This document shows positions 25,741 through 34,866 of a DNA stretch of 64,000 nt, piece after piece (positions within the stretch are counted from its first letter, which is position 1; every line of letters begins with the position of its first letter). This DNA comes from Banduia mediterranea (GTDB lineage: Bacteria; Pseudomonadota; Gammaproteobacteria; Nevskiales; Nevskiaceae): assembly GCF_031846245.1 (NCBI RefSeq), contig NZ_JAVRIC010000017.1, forward strand, positions 1 through 64,000. Reading direction: 5' to 3'. The translations under genes were made by a program, and so were the position numbers. The notes below the pieces were generated by a model that saw only the letters and a program-made list of their open reading frames with translations, was not told the origin of the DNA and searched no databases.

Positions 25741-26199
25741 TCAGGCCGTCATCTGTTCTGCGGCGCGATGAATCGCGGCGCGAATGCGTTGATAGGTCGC
25801 GCAGCGGCAGATGTTGCCGGCCATCGCGCCATCGATGTCGTCGTCGGTCGGTTTCGGAATCTGCTCCAGCAGCGCCACCGCCGACATGATCTGACCGGAC
25901 TGGCAGTAGCCGCATTGCACCACGTCGAGTTCGACCCAGGCTGCCTGCACCGCCTTGGCGGCCTTCGACGACAAGCCCTCGATGGTGGTGATTTCGGCGT
26001 TCTGCGCGATCGAGTACGGCGCCGAGCAGGCGCGCAGCGGAGAGCCGTTGACGTGCACGGTGCAGGCGCCGCACTGGGCGATGCCGCAGCCGAACTTGGT
26101 GCCGGTCAGGCCCAGTTCGTCGCGCAAAACCCACAGCAGCGGGGTATCGGAATCGACCTCGACTTCGTGGATCTGGCCGTTGACCTTGAGGCTGGGCAT
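25741..26199 (-). CDS. 2Fe-2S subunit of exported molybdoenzyme (IorA-like)
   Basis: A 152-residue electron-transfer subunit with two 2Fe-2S centres. The plant-ferredoxin-type domain holds [11 protein letters not shown] and a later Cys. The helical domain holds CGYCQSGQI and CRCATYQRI. It has no signal peptide and would cross the membrane by hitchhiking with the Tat-signalled partner 12 bp downstream. Electrons would pass to a cytochrome, but none is encoded here. Confidence 0.93.
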   Translation of the reverse strand: MPSLKVNGQIHEVEVDSDTPLLWVLRDELGLTGTKFGCGIAQCGACTVHVNGSPLRACSAPYSIAQNAEITTIEGLSSKAAKAVQAAWVELDVVQCGYCQSGQIMSAVALLEQIPKPTDDDIDGAMAGNICRCATYQRIRAAIHRAAEQMTA

Positions 26200-26331
26200 G
26201 TTGGTCTCCTTGGGTAGTCCGTGGGGGTTTGCGTCACGGCGCGTGCCTGGATGCCTATCCGCCGAATCGGTGTCGCCATGCCGGAGCAGACACTTTTACC
26301 GGTTCGGCCGACTGGGCCTTGTGCCATAGGT

Positions 26332-26470
26332 TAGCGTGAATCACGCGCGGCGTGATGCCGACCGACCCTCGCCCGCTTGCGGGGAGAGAGAGGGGGGCCG
26401 CTCGCGGCTGCGAGCGGCGTATGAGGGCAACGACCATGCCGCAGGTGATTCATGAGGACCACCTGCGGAG
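26332..26470 (+). repeat. Dispersed repeat A, copy 2
   Basis: The left part reads AGCGTGAATCACGC, GGCGTGATGCCGA and CTCGCCCGCTTGCGGGGA; the right part has CATGCCGCAGGTGATTCATG. The same blocks in the same order occur at 47.93 kb. It fills most of the 340-bp gap between the 2Fe-2S gene and the end of the copper receptor gene. I see no coding sequence in the rest of that gap. Confidence 0.65.
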
Positions 26471-26539
26471 CGGGTGGTGGGGTGAGGCTGATCGCTCCCA
26501 GCGTAGGATTCATTTTTCCGGTGCCTCTGGGCATGGCCG

Positions 26540-28687
26540 TCAGAAGTTCATCGTCACGCCGATGTTGATCGAGCGGCCACGGCCCGGTACCGGGCGTAAC
26601 ACGCCGGTGGCGTCGAAGTCTCCGAGAGACTGGCCGCCCAGCGGCAGCGTGTAGGCCTTGTCGAGGAGATTGTCCACACCCAGTTCCAGACGCCAGGACT
26701 GCCAGCGGTAGGCCGTGGCCAGGCCGATGAGGGTGTAGCCGCCAGTTTCGGGTTCGACGCGGGTGTCATCGACGCGGGTCTTGGCAGCCACGGCCTCCAC
26801 GCGCAGGCGGTTTTCCCAGGCGCCGAGCTGGTGCTGCAGCGTCAGTACCGCGTTGGGTGGCATCTGGTGGTAGAGCGATCCGCCATCCTCGCGGTTCTTG
26901 CCGCGAACCCAGGATGCGGCCAGCTCGGCGCTGGCGCCGCCCCAGGTTTGCGAGGCGAACAGATGGCGCGCGGCCGACAGGTCCACGCCATAGAGCTCGG
27001 CCGACTGGTTGACCAGTTGCAGCTGCGAAAAGCCGTTGGACAGCTCGGCGAGCGGCATCGCGTCGATGTAGTCGTGCACGCGGGTGTAGTACGGTGTGAG
27101 TTCGACCTGCCAAGGATGGATCGCGCCGCCCTGCAGGCGGGCGCTGGCGCTGAAGGTATCGGCGGTTTCGGGTTCGAGTTCGAGATTGCCGACATAGCCG
27201 TTGCCGTCGCCGTACCAGCCGATCATGCGGCTGGACATTGAACCGCGACCCCAGGCGTAGCGTTCGTAGAGGTTGGGGGATCGCGTTTTCCGCGCATAGC
27301 CGAGTTCCAGCGTCAGTTGTTCGCTGGCCTGGTAGCGCGCCAGCGCACTGAGGTCGAGATGGCTGTCCTGCCGGTCATGATCGACGGCATTGAAGGCCTC
27401 GGCCGCCGCCGCGTCGGCGGCGCTCATCATGCTGGTGGTTGAATACGGCTGCACGTCGCCGGTGTTCATCCACACGATATCGTTGCGAACGCCGAGCAGT
27501 GTGGTCCAGCTCGCGCTCCAGCGCGCCTGCCACTCGGCGAAACTGCCCAGGCGCGTGCGATAGGCATCGTTGACGTTCACATAGGTGTCTGGCCCCATCA
27601 TCATGCTGCCTTCGACCGCGGGCCAGTAGTCGTTCAGGGTCTGGCGCTGCAGTTCGTTGCCGACGCGCAGGCTGTCGCGCGGCGACAGTTCGATGTCGCC
27701 CGAGACCCGATAGCCGGCGCTGCGCACGCGCGTGACCATCGGCATGCCGCCGTTCGCGGTTCCGCCCTTGTCGGCCAGGAAGTTCATTTCGTGCTCGGTG
27801 TCGCGATAGTAGGCACGCGTGTCCAGCGTTCCCCAGTCGTAGCTGCCGCGATAGCGCAGCGCGCCCTGCGCCGAGCGGTTGAAGCTCATGTCCATGTACT
27901 GATTCGGAAATCCCTCGTACGGCGAATGCTGGAGGCTGCCGTCGAGTTCGACCAGTCCGCGGGCGGTGCGCATCGCCAGTTTCAGGGTCTGGTCGAGCTT
28001 CTCGTACTCGGTGGAGCGGACTTCGCCGTCGCCGTCGCCGCCCTCGTAGTTGTGCGAACGAACGCCGGAAGCCGAGTAAGCGAGGTGATAGCGGTCGGAG
28101 GCGAGCATGGCGCCGAGCTGGCCGCCGCCAACATCGCCGTTGCTGCGATAGAAGGCGCCCGCCTGGCCGGCGAACAGGCGCTCGCCGATGTCCGCGAAGC
28201 GGGGTTCGGCCGATTCCACGGCGATGGTGCCGCCGATGCTGTCGCCGCCGAGACTCACCGGCGTGATGCCGGCGATGACGTTGATCGTGGCGATCGTCTG
28301 CGGGTCGGTGTACGACAGCGGCGGGTTCATGTGATTGGGACAGGCATTGTCGATCGCCACGCCGTCGATGACCACGCGCACGCGATCGTCGTTGAGGCCG
28401 TGAATGCTCGGCAGGCTCGAAAAGCCGCCGGCGCCGTTGGCCGACACGCCGGGAATGCTGCGCAGCAGCTCGGCGACGTCACTGCTGGAGGCGGCGGCGC
28501 GATCAAGGTCCTCGCGGGTCAGGCGGCCCTGGTTGAGGGCCGATTCAGCCTCGCTGCCTTCGATCAGGGTCATCGGCAGTTCGAAGGGCTCCCCGGCAAA
28601 AGCCGGGGCGTGGTACAGGCAGGCGGCCGCGACGGCGACCAGGCACAGGCGCGATGCCGGTGCATACGGATTCTTGCGAATAGTCAT
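26540..28687 (-). CDS. TonB-dependent copper receptor, OprC/NosA type
   Basis: A 715-residue outer-membrane receptor: signal peptide ending PAFAGEP, plug domain with the ridge VAELLRSIPGVSANGAGG, 22-stranded barrel and terminal Phe (IGVTMNF). The motif ACPNHMNPPLSY places Cys116 and Met120, and HEM places His299 and Met301. OprC binds copper through C143/M147 and H323/M325, so both ligand pairs and their spacing (183 versus 180 residues) are conserved. I start at ATG 28687; the long open stretch upstream is an artefact of high GC. It probably takes up copper and is followed upstream by a DUF2946 gene. Confidence 0.9.
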   Translation of the reverse strand: MTIRKNPYAPASRLCLVAVAAACLYHAPAFAGEPFELPMTLIEGSEAESALNQGRLTREDLDRAAASSSDVAELLRSIPGVSANGAGGFSSLPSIHGLNDDRVRVVIDGVAIDNACPNHMNPPLSYTDPQTIATINVIAGITPVSLGGDSIGGTIAVESAEPRFADIGERLFAGQAGAFYRSNGDVGGGQLGAMLASDRYHLAYSASGVRSHNYEGGDGDGEVRSTEYEKLDQTLKLAMRTARGLVELDGSLQHSPYEGFPNQYMDMSFNRSAQGALRYRGSYDWGTLDTRAYYRDTEHEMNFLADKGGTANGGMPMVTRVRSAGYRVSGDIELSPRDSLRVGNELQRQTLNDYWPAVEGSMMMGPDTYVNVNDAYRTRLGSFAEWQARWSASWTTLLGVRNDIVWMNTGDVQPYSTTSMMSAADAAAAEAFNAVDHDRQDSHLDLSALARYQASEQLTLELGYARKTRSPNLYERYAWGRGSMSSRMIGWYGDGNGYVGNLELEPETADTFSASARLQGGAIHPWQVELTPYYTRVHDYIDAMPLAELSNGFSQLQLVNQSAELYGVDLSAARHLFASQTWGGASAELAASWVRGKNREDGGSLYHQMPPNAVLTLQHQLGAWENRLRVEAVAAKTRVDDTRVEPETGGYTLIGLATAYRWQSWRLELGVDNLLDKAYTLPLGGQSLGDFDATGVLRPVPGRGRSINIGVTMNF

Positions 28688-28827
28688 GAGCGTCTCGTTG
28701 AACCCGGCGCGCGATGCGCACCGAGTCAGTCGGTTGCATACGGAAAGGCGCCGGCCGGCGCGCGCGGCGTCGGGCCAACGCGGCGCTGATGGGCAGCGGG
28801 TGCGGTCCGCGACAGGGACCGAAGGCT

Positions 28828-29205
28828 TCAGGCGAGAGCGGGAGGCCCGGTGGCGGGCGGGCGCGGCCGGCTGTCGGCGACGCGCAGGCGCGAGGGTGGC
28901 ACCGTTGCCGCGAATGGCAGCGGTGCCGACGAGAACAAGGAGAGATCGACGCTTGGTAGACCCGGCATCGCCGCATGGGCGAAGGCGCAGGACTGAGTCA
29001 GCATGAGATGGTGGTCGGCGTGCGCCGCGTCGCCGACGTCCGGCGAGAACTGCGGACCGCCGCCGTTGCACAGGATCAGACCGATGCGGTGCTCACCGCC
29101 GTCCGCCGGGCCCAGCATGAAGCCCTGCGGAAGCAGGACATTCATCATCACGGCGACGAGCGCGAGGTACAGGGCTGTGCCGGAATGTCTGAGACGTGCG
29201 TTCAA
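28828..29205 (-). CDS. DUF2946-like periplasmic protein
   Basis: A 125-residue protein with a hydrophobic N-terminal segment (ALYLALVAVMMNVLLPQGFM). The central region is rich in histidine and cysteine (CNGGG..., GDAAHADHHLMLTQSCAFAHAA), and the tail is Pro/Arg-rich. DUF2946 proteins have this size and commonly sit beside copper TonB receptors, which supports both calls. His/Met/Cys in the middle could bind Cu(I). It is 140 bp upstream of the receptor gene in the same direction. Its function is not established. Confidence 0.65.
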   Translation of the reverse strand: MNARLRHSGTALYLALVAVMMNVLLPQGFMLGPADGGEHRIGLILCNGGGPQFSPDVGDAAHADHHLMLTQSCAFAHAAMPGLPSVDLSLFSSAPLPFAATVPPSRLRVADSRPRPPATGPPALA

Positions 29206-29584
29206 GTTGAACGGCCGGAGGGATGGAACCGGCGTCCATTGTAGTCAGTGCGTGACACGGCGTCATCCACGGGCGTCACCCGGCTTGATGGCCACCAGGA
29301 CCATGAGGGCGTCCGAGCGCGTCGCGCGCGGTCCGGGCCGGACAGATTCCGTGCCTGCTGCGGTTGAAGACGGGTCGGCAAATCCAGGCTGTCCCTGTAA
29401 ACCGATTCGGACAAGCGTCAAAACGCAGGATTCGACCGACAGGCGGACGCGGCATCGAACCCGAAGGCTGTAGGACGTGTAGGACGCAGCCCCTATCGCC
29501 GTCGCGACAGACCGGCCCCCATGGCCGCGCCGACCGCCACGCCGATCAGAATGTTGCCGAATGCCACGCCGAGCGCGCTGCCGA
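29206..29584. other. Gap with possible glycine-zipper tail
   Basis: Most of this stretch holds nothing I can support. On the minus strand at about 29493-29590 a frame reads SALGVAFGNILIGVAVGAAM and ends SRRR. It resembles the membrane glycine-zipper of small bacterial proteins, but it has no clear start of its own because it opens inside the end of the next gene. It may be a remnant or a tiny coupled protein. Confidence 0.25.
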
Positions 29585-29911
29585 TCAGGTGCCGATCAAC
29601 CAACTCAGCAGACTGAGGCCGATCAGCAGGTACAACGTACCGCTGACGAATGCGCGTTTCATGTAGGCGCGCAGCGCCGCATAGAGCAATAGCAGGCCCA
29701 CGATCAGAGGTACCAGCCCGACGGTGGAATCGCTGATGCCCAGGGCCTGTGCGACCCCGCTCACGAAATCCGAGATCGCCCCGCGGATGAAGCCGAGGAC
29801 CGTTGCCAGAGCCTCGACGATGAAGCGAATGAGGCTGCCGAGAATATTGCCCAGCCACTGGAAGAACCCGTCGGCATGGGTGGGTGGCATTGCGGCGCGG
29901 AGTGAATTCAT
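29585..29911 (-). CDS. Small membrane protein of unknown function
   Basis: A 108-residue protein with an amphipathic or hydrophobic stretch at about residues 18-50 and two clear helices at 62-82 and 88-106. I recognise no family. The codon use and hydrophobic pattern support a real gene. It lies 36 bp after the M20 hydrolase gene and could be the last, unrelated member of the purine operon transcript. An in-frame ATG 21 bp downstream is an alternative start. Confidence 0.55.
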   Translation of the reverse strand: MNSLRAAMPPTHADGFFQWLGNILGSLIRFIVEALATVLGFIRGAISDFVSGVAQALGISDSTVGLVPLIVGLLLLYAALRAYMKRAFVSGTLYLLIGLSLLSWLIGT

Positions 29912-29947
29912 CGCGGCATCTTAGCCTTGTCGGTGGCATTCAAGCGT

Positions 29948-31225
29948 TCAATCGAGCAGCCATTCCGCCAACGCGCAGGCCACGGTCTGCGTCGCCGCCT
30001 TGAGGTCGTTCAGGCGCAGGCATTCGTCGGCGGCGTGGCCGTTGGCCTCGCCCAATGTGCGCGGGCCGGCGCCATAGAGCACGGTGGGAATGCCGGCGGC
30101 GGTGTAGTGGCGCGCGTCGGTGTACAGCGGCACGCCGTGTTCGACGACGGCGGTGCCGAGGAAGTATCCGCCATGCCGTTGCAGGCTCTCGCAGAGCCGG
30201 TCCGCACCCGGCAGCTTGACCAGCGGCAGCGCCAGCAGCAGACGGCGCAGTTCGATGCGTATGCCGGGGATGGCGCCGGCCGTGGATTCGATCAGCTGAC
30301 GCAGTTCGGTTTCGACGGCGTGCGGCGCTTCCTCCGGAATCATGCGGCGGTCGATGCGAAAGCGCACAAGGTCCGGCACCACGTTGGTGTTGATGCCGCC
30401 CTCGATCAAACCGACGTTGAGCGTGGGGTGATCGATGCCGTGGGTGTGCGAGTGGCGCGTCGCGAGTTCGTCGCGCGAGGCGTACAGCGCCTGCAGGATC
30501 GTCGTTGCCGCGGCCAGTGCATCGACGCCGGATTGCGGCATCGCCGCATGGCCCTGCTTGCCGTGCACCGTCACTTCCAGATGCAGGCAGCCGTTGTGCG
30601 CCGTGGTCACGGCGTAGGCGAAGCCAGCGCCGAGCGCGAGGTCGGGCTTGCTCAGTCCCTGTTCCAGCAGGCGGCGCGGACCAATGTCACCGCCGACCTC
30701 CTCGTCGTAGGTGAAGTGCAGTTCGATACTGCCCTTGAGCGCCGCACCGCTGGCGGCGAGGTTTTTCAGGGCCAGCAGCGCGTAGGTGTAAGTCGCGAAA
30801 TCGGACTTGCTGACGGCGACGCCGCGGCCAAGCATCACCGGACCATGCTGTGGGTCTTCGACGATGGCGGCGCCGTAGGGGTCTTGCGTCCAGCCGCGGC
30901 CCGGCGGCACCACGTCGCCGTGCGCGTTGAGCGCGATGCAGGGGCCACCGTCGCCGAAGCGCTGGCGCACGATCAGGTTGGTGGAGGAGATCATCCCGGC
31001 CGCGCGGGTCACGGCCTCCGGCACCGGATATTCCTCCACTTCAAGACCGAGTTCGCGCAGCAGTGCCGCCGCCTTGAGCGCATGCGCCGCGCAGTCGCCC
31101 GGCGGGTTGTCGGTGGGAATGCGCACCAGTTGGGCGAGAAAATCGCAGGCCGCCGGGAAGTCGGTTTCGACCTGGGCGGCGAGTGCGTCACGGGTTCGAT
31201 CGTCGATCATTGCCGGAGTCGTCAT
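29948..31225 (-). CDS. M20-family ArgE/DapE-type amidohydrolase
   Basis: A 425-residue dinuclear zinc hydrolase. Metal-binding motifs are ALNAHGDVVPPG (His, with Asp in the second motif), LHFTYDEEVGGDIGP (catalytic and ligand Glu pair) and a C-terminal His in EANGHAADECL. A dimerisation lid lies in the middle, including HGKQGHAAMPQSGVDA. Its ATG overlaps the stop of the uraD-allC fusion (ATGA). The position right after allantoate amidohydrolase suggests it hydrolyses a ureido or N-carbamoyl product further down the route, for example ureidoglycolate; this is inference from context only. Confidence 0.8.
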   Translation of the reverse strand: MTTPAMIDDRTRDALAAQVETDFPAACDFLAQLVRIPTDNPPGDCAAHALKAAALLRELGLEVEEYPVPEAVTRAAGMISSTNLIVRQRFGDGGPCIALNAHGDVVPPGRGWTQDPYGAAIVEDPQHGPVMLGRGVAVSKSDFATYTYALLALKNLAASGAALKGSIELHFTYDEEVGGDIGPRRLLEQGLSKPDLALGAGFAYAVTTAHNGCLHLEVTVHGKQGHAAMPQSGVDALAAATTILQALYASRDELATRHSHTHGIDHPTLNVGLIEGGINTNVVPDLVRFRIDRRMIPEEAPHAVETELRQLIESTAGAIPGIRIELRRLLLALPLVKLPGADRLCESLQRHGGYFLGTAVVEHGVPLYTDARHYTAAGIPTVLYGAGPRTLGEANGHAADECLRLNDLKAATQTVACALAEWLLD

Positions 31226-32973
31226 GGGGCCTCGAGGCGCACGAGAAAATCGGCGACCACGAGCGCGGCGACGTCGGCGTCGAGTACGCTGAGCGTCTCA
31301 TCGGGATGGTGGCTGATGCCACCGTTGCCGCAGCGCACGAACAGCATGCCGGCCTGCGTCAACGCCGCTATCGGCACGGCGTCGTGACCGGCGCCGCTGG
31401 CCAGTTGGCGCACGGCGTCGCGGCCGGTGACGCGGCGGATACTGTCGGCCAGGGCCTGGCGGATCATCGGCGCGCAGGGCGTGGCCGCGCCCTTGAGCAC
31501 TTCTTCGAGTTCGATGCGCACACCACGCCGGGCGCCGATGCGCTCGATCTCGGCGAGCAGGTCCGCGACGGCGGCGTCGCGCGTGGCGTCCTCGGGCGCG
31601 CGCACGTCCAGCGACAGTTCGCAGCGGCCGGGGATCACGTTGACCGCGCCGCCCGGCACCTGCAGCCGGCCGACGGTGCCGACCAGGCCGGCAACGCCGG
31701 CGCAGCGCTTTTCGGTGTGCAGCAGGATTTCGGCGGCCGCCGCCGCGGCATCGTGGCGCAGGTGCATGGGCACGGTGCCGGCGTGGCCGGCGGTGCCCTC
31801 GATTTGGATCAAAAAGCGCTGGCTGCCGTTGATCGCCGTGACCACGCCCAGCGGCAGGTCCTCGTCCAGCAACTGCGGGCCCTGTTCGATGTGGACTTCC
31901 AGATAGCCGAGCAGCGATTCGGGGTCGCGCGCCAGCGCGGGAATCGCCTGCGGATCGAGTCCGGCACCGAGCAGCGCTGCGCGCAGGCTGATGCCGTCCG
32001 CGTCCTGCCGATCGAGCAGGCCCGAGTCGAACTGGCCGGTGATCGCGCGGCTGCCGAGATAGGTGGAGCCGAAGCGCACGCCTTCCTCGTCGCCGAAGCC
32101 GATGATTTCCAGATCGTAGTCCAGCCTCACGCCGCTGTGCCGCAGGTGCTCGACCACGGCGATCGGCAGCAGGATGCCGAGGCGTCCGTCGTAGGCACCG
32201 CCATTGACCACGGTGTCGTAGTGCGAGCCCATCAGCAGCGTCTTCGCGTTCGGGCGGCCGCAGGACCAGCGGCCGACGACATTGCCGATGGCGTCGATCT
32301 GCGCCTGCAGGCCGGCCGCACGCATCCAGTCGCAGAGTCGCTGCGCGGTCGCGCGATGCGCTGCGCCGAGATAGGTGCAGCTCAGCGCGTCGGCGTCGTC
32401 GGAGTACTGACGCAGATGATCGGCCATGGCGAGAATGCTTTCGCCCATCGGCTCGCGCACGCGCTCGGCGAGGCGGAATTCGGCGATGCGTTCGATTTGC
32501 GCGAGCGCGGTCGCCAACTCGTCCGCGGGTTCGTTGCGCAGACGCTGCTCGAAGGCGCGCAGCACCGAGGCGCGGTCATGGCCCTTGACCGCGAGCACGA
32601 ACGGAAAGCCGAAGCGCGTGTTGTAGTCGCTGTTGAGTGTCTGCAAACGCGCGAATTCCTCGGCGCTGCATTCGGACAGGCCGGCGCCGGCCTGCTCGCG
32701 CGTGGATTCAGCCGTGAGTTCGCCGCGCACCGCGGCCTTGCCGGCCAGTTCCGGATGCGCGCGCACCAGCGCCAGCTGTTCGTCCGTCGTGGCGGCCAGC
32801 ACCACTGCCTGCATCGCGGCCAGCAACTCCAGACGCGAGCTGAACGGTCGCGCTGCCGCCGTGCGTTCGGCGATCCATGGTGAGTGTTCGTAGATGCCGG
32901 CGAGCTGCGCCGAAAATTCGGCAGCCGCCGCGCGGTTGAGCGCGCCCAGTTCGATGCGCGGGTCCGTGTTCAC
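31222..32973 (-). CDS. OHCU decarboxylase-allantoate amidohydrolase fusion
   Basis: A 583-residue fusion of two ureide-pathway enzymes. Residues 1 to about 165 are UraD, which decarboxylates OHCU to S-allantoin: HPELAGKAAV and LQTLNSDYNTRFGFPFVLAV are its signature. Residues about 175-583 are the M20-type AllC: GSHYDTVVNGGAYDG, GFGDEEGVRFGSTYLGS and EVHIEQGPQLL carry the metal-binding and catalytic residues. The two domains act before and after allantoinase, whose gene is immediately upstream. A GTG start at 32973 makes a GTGA overlap with the puuE stop. Confidence 0.93.
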   Translation of the reverse strand: MNTDPRIELGALNRAAAAEFSAQLAGIYEHSPWIAERTAAARPFSSRLELLAAMQAVVLAATTDEQLALVRAHPELAGKAAVRGELTAESTREQAGAGLSECSAEEFARLQTLNSDYNTRFGFPFVLAVKGHDRASVLRAFEQRLRNEPADELATALAQIERIAEFRLAERVREPMGESILAMADHLRQYSDDADALSCTYLGAAHRATAQRLCDWMRAAGLQAQIDAIGNVVGRWSCGRPNAKTLLMGSHYDTVVNGGAYDGRLGILLPIAVVEHLRHSGVRLDYDLEIIGFGDEEGVRFGSTYLGSRAITGQFDSGLLDRQDADGISLRAALLGAGLDPQAIPALARDPESLLGYLEVHIEQGPQLLDEDLPLGVVTAINGSQRFLIQIEGTAGHAGTVPMHLRHDAAAAAAEILLHTEKRCAGVAGLVGTVGRLQVPGGAVNVIPGRCELSLDVRAPEDATRDAAVADLLAEIERIGARRGVRIELEEVLKGAATPCAPMIRQALADSIRRVTGRDAVRQLASGAGHDAVPIAALTQAGMLFVRCGNGGISHHPDETLSVLDADVAALVVADFLVRLEAP

Positions 32974-33923
32974 GCTGCCGTCTCCGCCGGGAAGCGCTCG
33001 ATCCAGTGCCGCGCGATGTCGATGCGGCGGCACACCCACACGTCCTCGTGCGCCTGCACGTGATCGACGAAGCGTGCCAACGCCGCCATTCGCGCCGGCC
33101 GGCCGACGATGCGGTTGTGCAGGCCGATCGACAGCATCTTCGGCGCGTTCAGTCCCTTGGGGTCGCCTTCTGCGTAGAGCACGTCGAAGGCATCGCGCAG
33201 GTGTTCGAAGAACTGGGTGCCGGTGGCGAAGCCCTGCGGGCTGGCGAAGCGCATGTCGTTGGTATCCAGTGTGTACGGCACCACCAGATGCGGCTTTACG
33301 CCTTGCGCGGTGTCTACCTGCGTCCAGTACGGCAGGTCGTCTGCATAGGAATCCGCGTCATAGACGAAGCCACCGTGCTCGACCACCAGCCTGCGCGTGT
33401 TGGGGCTGTCGCGGCCGGTGTACCAGCCCTGCGGCGCCTCGCCAGTGAGTGTGCGCAGGATGTTCACGGCTTCGGCCATGTGCGCGCGCTCGGTGGCTTC
33501 GTCGATCAGTTGGTAGTTGATCCAGCGCAGTCCGTGGCAGGCGATCTCAAAGCCGAGTTCGCGGCAGGCGGCCAGCGCCTCCGGGTGGCGCGCCAGTGCC
33601 ATCGCCACGCCGAAGACCGTCAGCGGCAGGCCGCGCGATTCGAACAGACGCAGCACACGCCAGAAGCCGGCGCGCGTGCCGTATTCGTAGAGCGATTCGA
33701 TGCTCTGGTGGCGCATCGGAAAGGCCTGCGGGTCATACATTTCCGAGAGGAAGGTTTCCGAAGCGGCGTCGCCGTGCAGCACCGAGTTCTCCGAGCCCTC
33801 TTCGAAATTGAGCACGAACTGCACGGCGATGCGTGCACCACCGGGCCACTGCGGATGTGGCGGCCTGCGGCCGTAGCCGATCAGGTCGCGGGGGTAGTTC
33901 GGATCTCGGAAGTCAGGATTCAC
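32970..33923 (-). CDS. puuE: Allantoinase PuuE, polysaccharide-deacetylase fold
   Basis: A 317-residue metal-independent-type allantoinase that opens the ring of allantoin to allantoate. The N-terminus DPNYPRDLIGYGRRPPHPQWPG and the core FVLNFEEGSENSVLHGD are diagnostic of PuuE. LGFEIACHGLRWINYQ and the C-terminal IGLHNRIVGRPARM follow. A GTG at 33923 fits the family start; an in-frame extension upstream would run through the GntR gene. It is between gntR and uraD-allC in the purine operon. Confidence 0.93.
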   Translation of the reverse strand: MNPDFRDPNYPRDLIGYGRRPPHPQWPGGARIAVQFVLNFEEGSENSVLHGDAASETFLSEMYDPQAFPMRHQSIESLYEYGTRAGFWRVLRLFESRGLPLTVFGVAMALARHPEALAACRELGFEIACHGLRWINYQLIDEATERAHMAEAVNILRTLTGEAPQGWYTGRDSPNTRRLVVEHGGFVYDADSYADDLPYWTQVDTAQGVKPHLVVPYTLDTNDMRFASPQGFATGTQFFEHLRDAFDVLYAEGDPKGLNAPKMLSIGLHNRIVGRPARMAALARFVDHVQAHEDVWVCRRIDIARHWIERFPAETAA

Positions 33924-33940
33924 GGTCGGCTTCGGTGGGG

Positions 33941-34693
33941 TCAGACACGCGCCGGTGGTGCCAGCACACTGTAGAGATCGACGCCCGGGGTTTCGGGTTC
34001 TTCGAGCTGCAAGTCGCCGAGTACGTGGTCGAGGTGTTCGAGCATCAGCTTCGGGGCCTTCGCGCTGCGCGCCAGCAGAGCCTGGTAGAGCGTCTCGTGT
34101 TCGTCGGGCGGGCAGCTCGAAGCACCGGATGCCTGGTAGACGGCGACGATCAGCGAGGATCGCGAGACCAGCTCGCGCAGCAGTTCGAGCAGCGTGTGGT
34201 TGCCCGCGATTTCCGCCAGCAGCAGATGGAACTCGCCAGACAGGCGGATCATCGCGCGCCGGTCGCGGCGCAGCCAGGCATCCTGCTCGGCTTCGAGCAT
34301 CGCGCGCACGCGCTGGATATCCGCATCGGTGGCGACCTCGACGAACTTGGCGACGATGCCGGCTTCCAGCAGGCGCCGCGCCTCGAACACGTCCAGCGCG
34401 TCCTGCGTGGTCGGCTTGCACACCACCGCACCGCGGTTCGGCATCAGCGTCACCAGACGCTCATTCGCCAGGCGTTGCAAGACCTGTCGCACACGCGTGC
34501 GCCCCAGCGAGAAGATCTCGCACAGCTTGGTTTCGACCAGCCGCGTTTCGGGCGGCAGGCTGTGGTCCATGATCGCTTCGCAGATGCGTTCGTAGGCCTG
34601 ATCAACATCGCTTTCGGCGGTGACGTCCGCGGTCGGCGGGCGTTTGCTGCGCGTGGGGCGGCGCAGCGTGACGCCGGCGATTTCGGCGCTCAT
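33941..34693 (-). CDS. GntR/FCD-family regulator
   Basis: A 250-residue transcription factor with an N-terminal winged helix (about 27-95: ERICEAIMDHSLPPETRLVE, SLGRTRVRQVLQRLANERLV) and a C-terminal FCD ligand domain (about 105-235) with likely metal-binding histidines in SGEFHLLLAEIAGNHTL. Being inside the purine operon, it probably senses a pathway intermediate and represses this operon; that is inference. Candidate operators with ATTGT/ACAAT or GTATGCAA motifs are listed at 46.5 and 61.76 kb. Confidence 0.9.
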   Translation of the reverse strand: MSAEIAGVTLRRPTRSKRPPTADVTAESDVDQAYERICEAIMDHSLPPETRLVETKLCEIFSLGRTRVRQVLQRLANERLVTLMPNRGAVVCKPTTQDALDVFEARRLLEAGIVAKFVEVATDADIQRVRAMLEAEQDAWLRRDRRAMIRLSGEFHLLLAEIAGNHTLLELLRELVSRSSLIVAVYQASGASSCPPDEHETLYQALLARSAKAPKLMLEHLDHVLGDLQLEEPETPGVDLYSVLAPPARV

Positions 34694-34731
34694 GCGGTGG
34701 CTCCGGTGTTGCTGTCGCGGTTCGCGATCAA

Positions 34732-34820
34732 CCGTAGGGCTGGCAAAGCGCAGCGTGCCCACGCGTTCGGGGCGCGGCGAACCGCGTGGGCACGGGCTGC
34801 GCCCTTTGCCCACCCTACGG
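34732..34820. repeat. Dispersed repeat B, long hairpin copy
   Basis: A left arm GTAGGGCTGGCAAAGCGCAG followed by CGTGCCCACGCG (34734-34765) pairs with a right arm from CGCGTGGGCACGGGC to TTGCCCACCCTACGG (34783-34820). This gives a near-perfect stem of over 30 bp around a 17-base loop. It occupies the gap between guaD and gntR. Copies also fill the gaps at 38.37 and 42.15 kb of the same operon. Confidence 0.8.
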
Positions 34821-34866
34821 AACGGTCGCAGTGGTCGGAACGGTTCATTGATTCTGTTTTCATCAT

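Noticed and set aside
28688-29071. N-terminal extension of the copper receptor to 843 residues
   Set aside because: The extension is arginine-rich, overlaps the DUF2946 gene and would precede the signal peptide.
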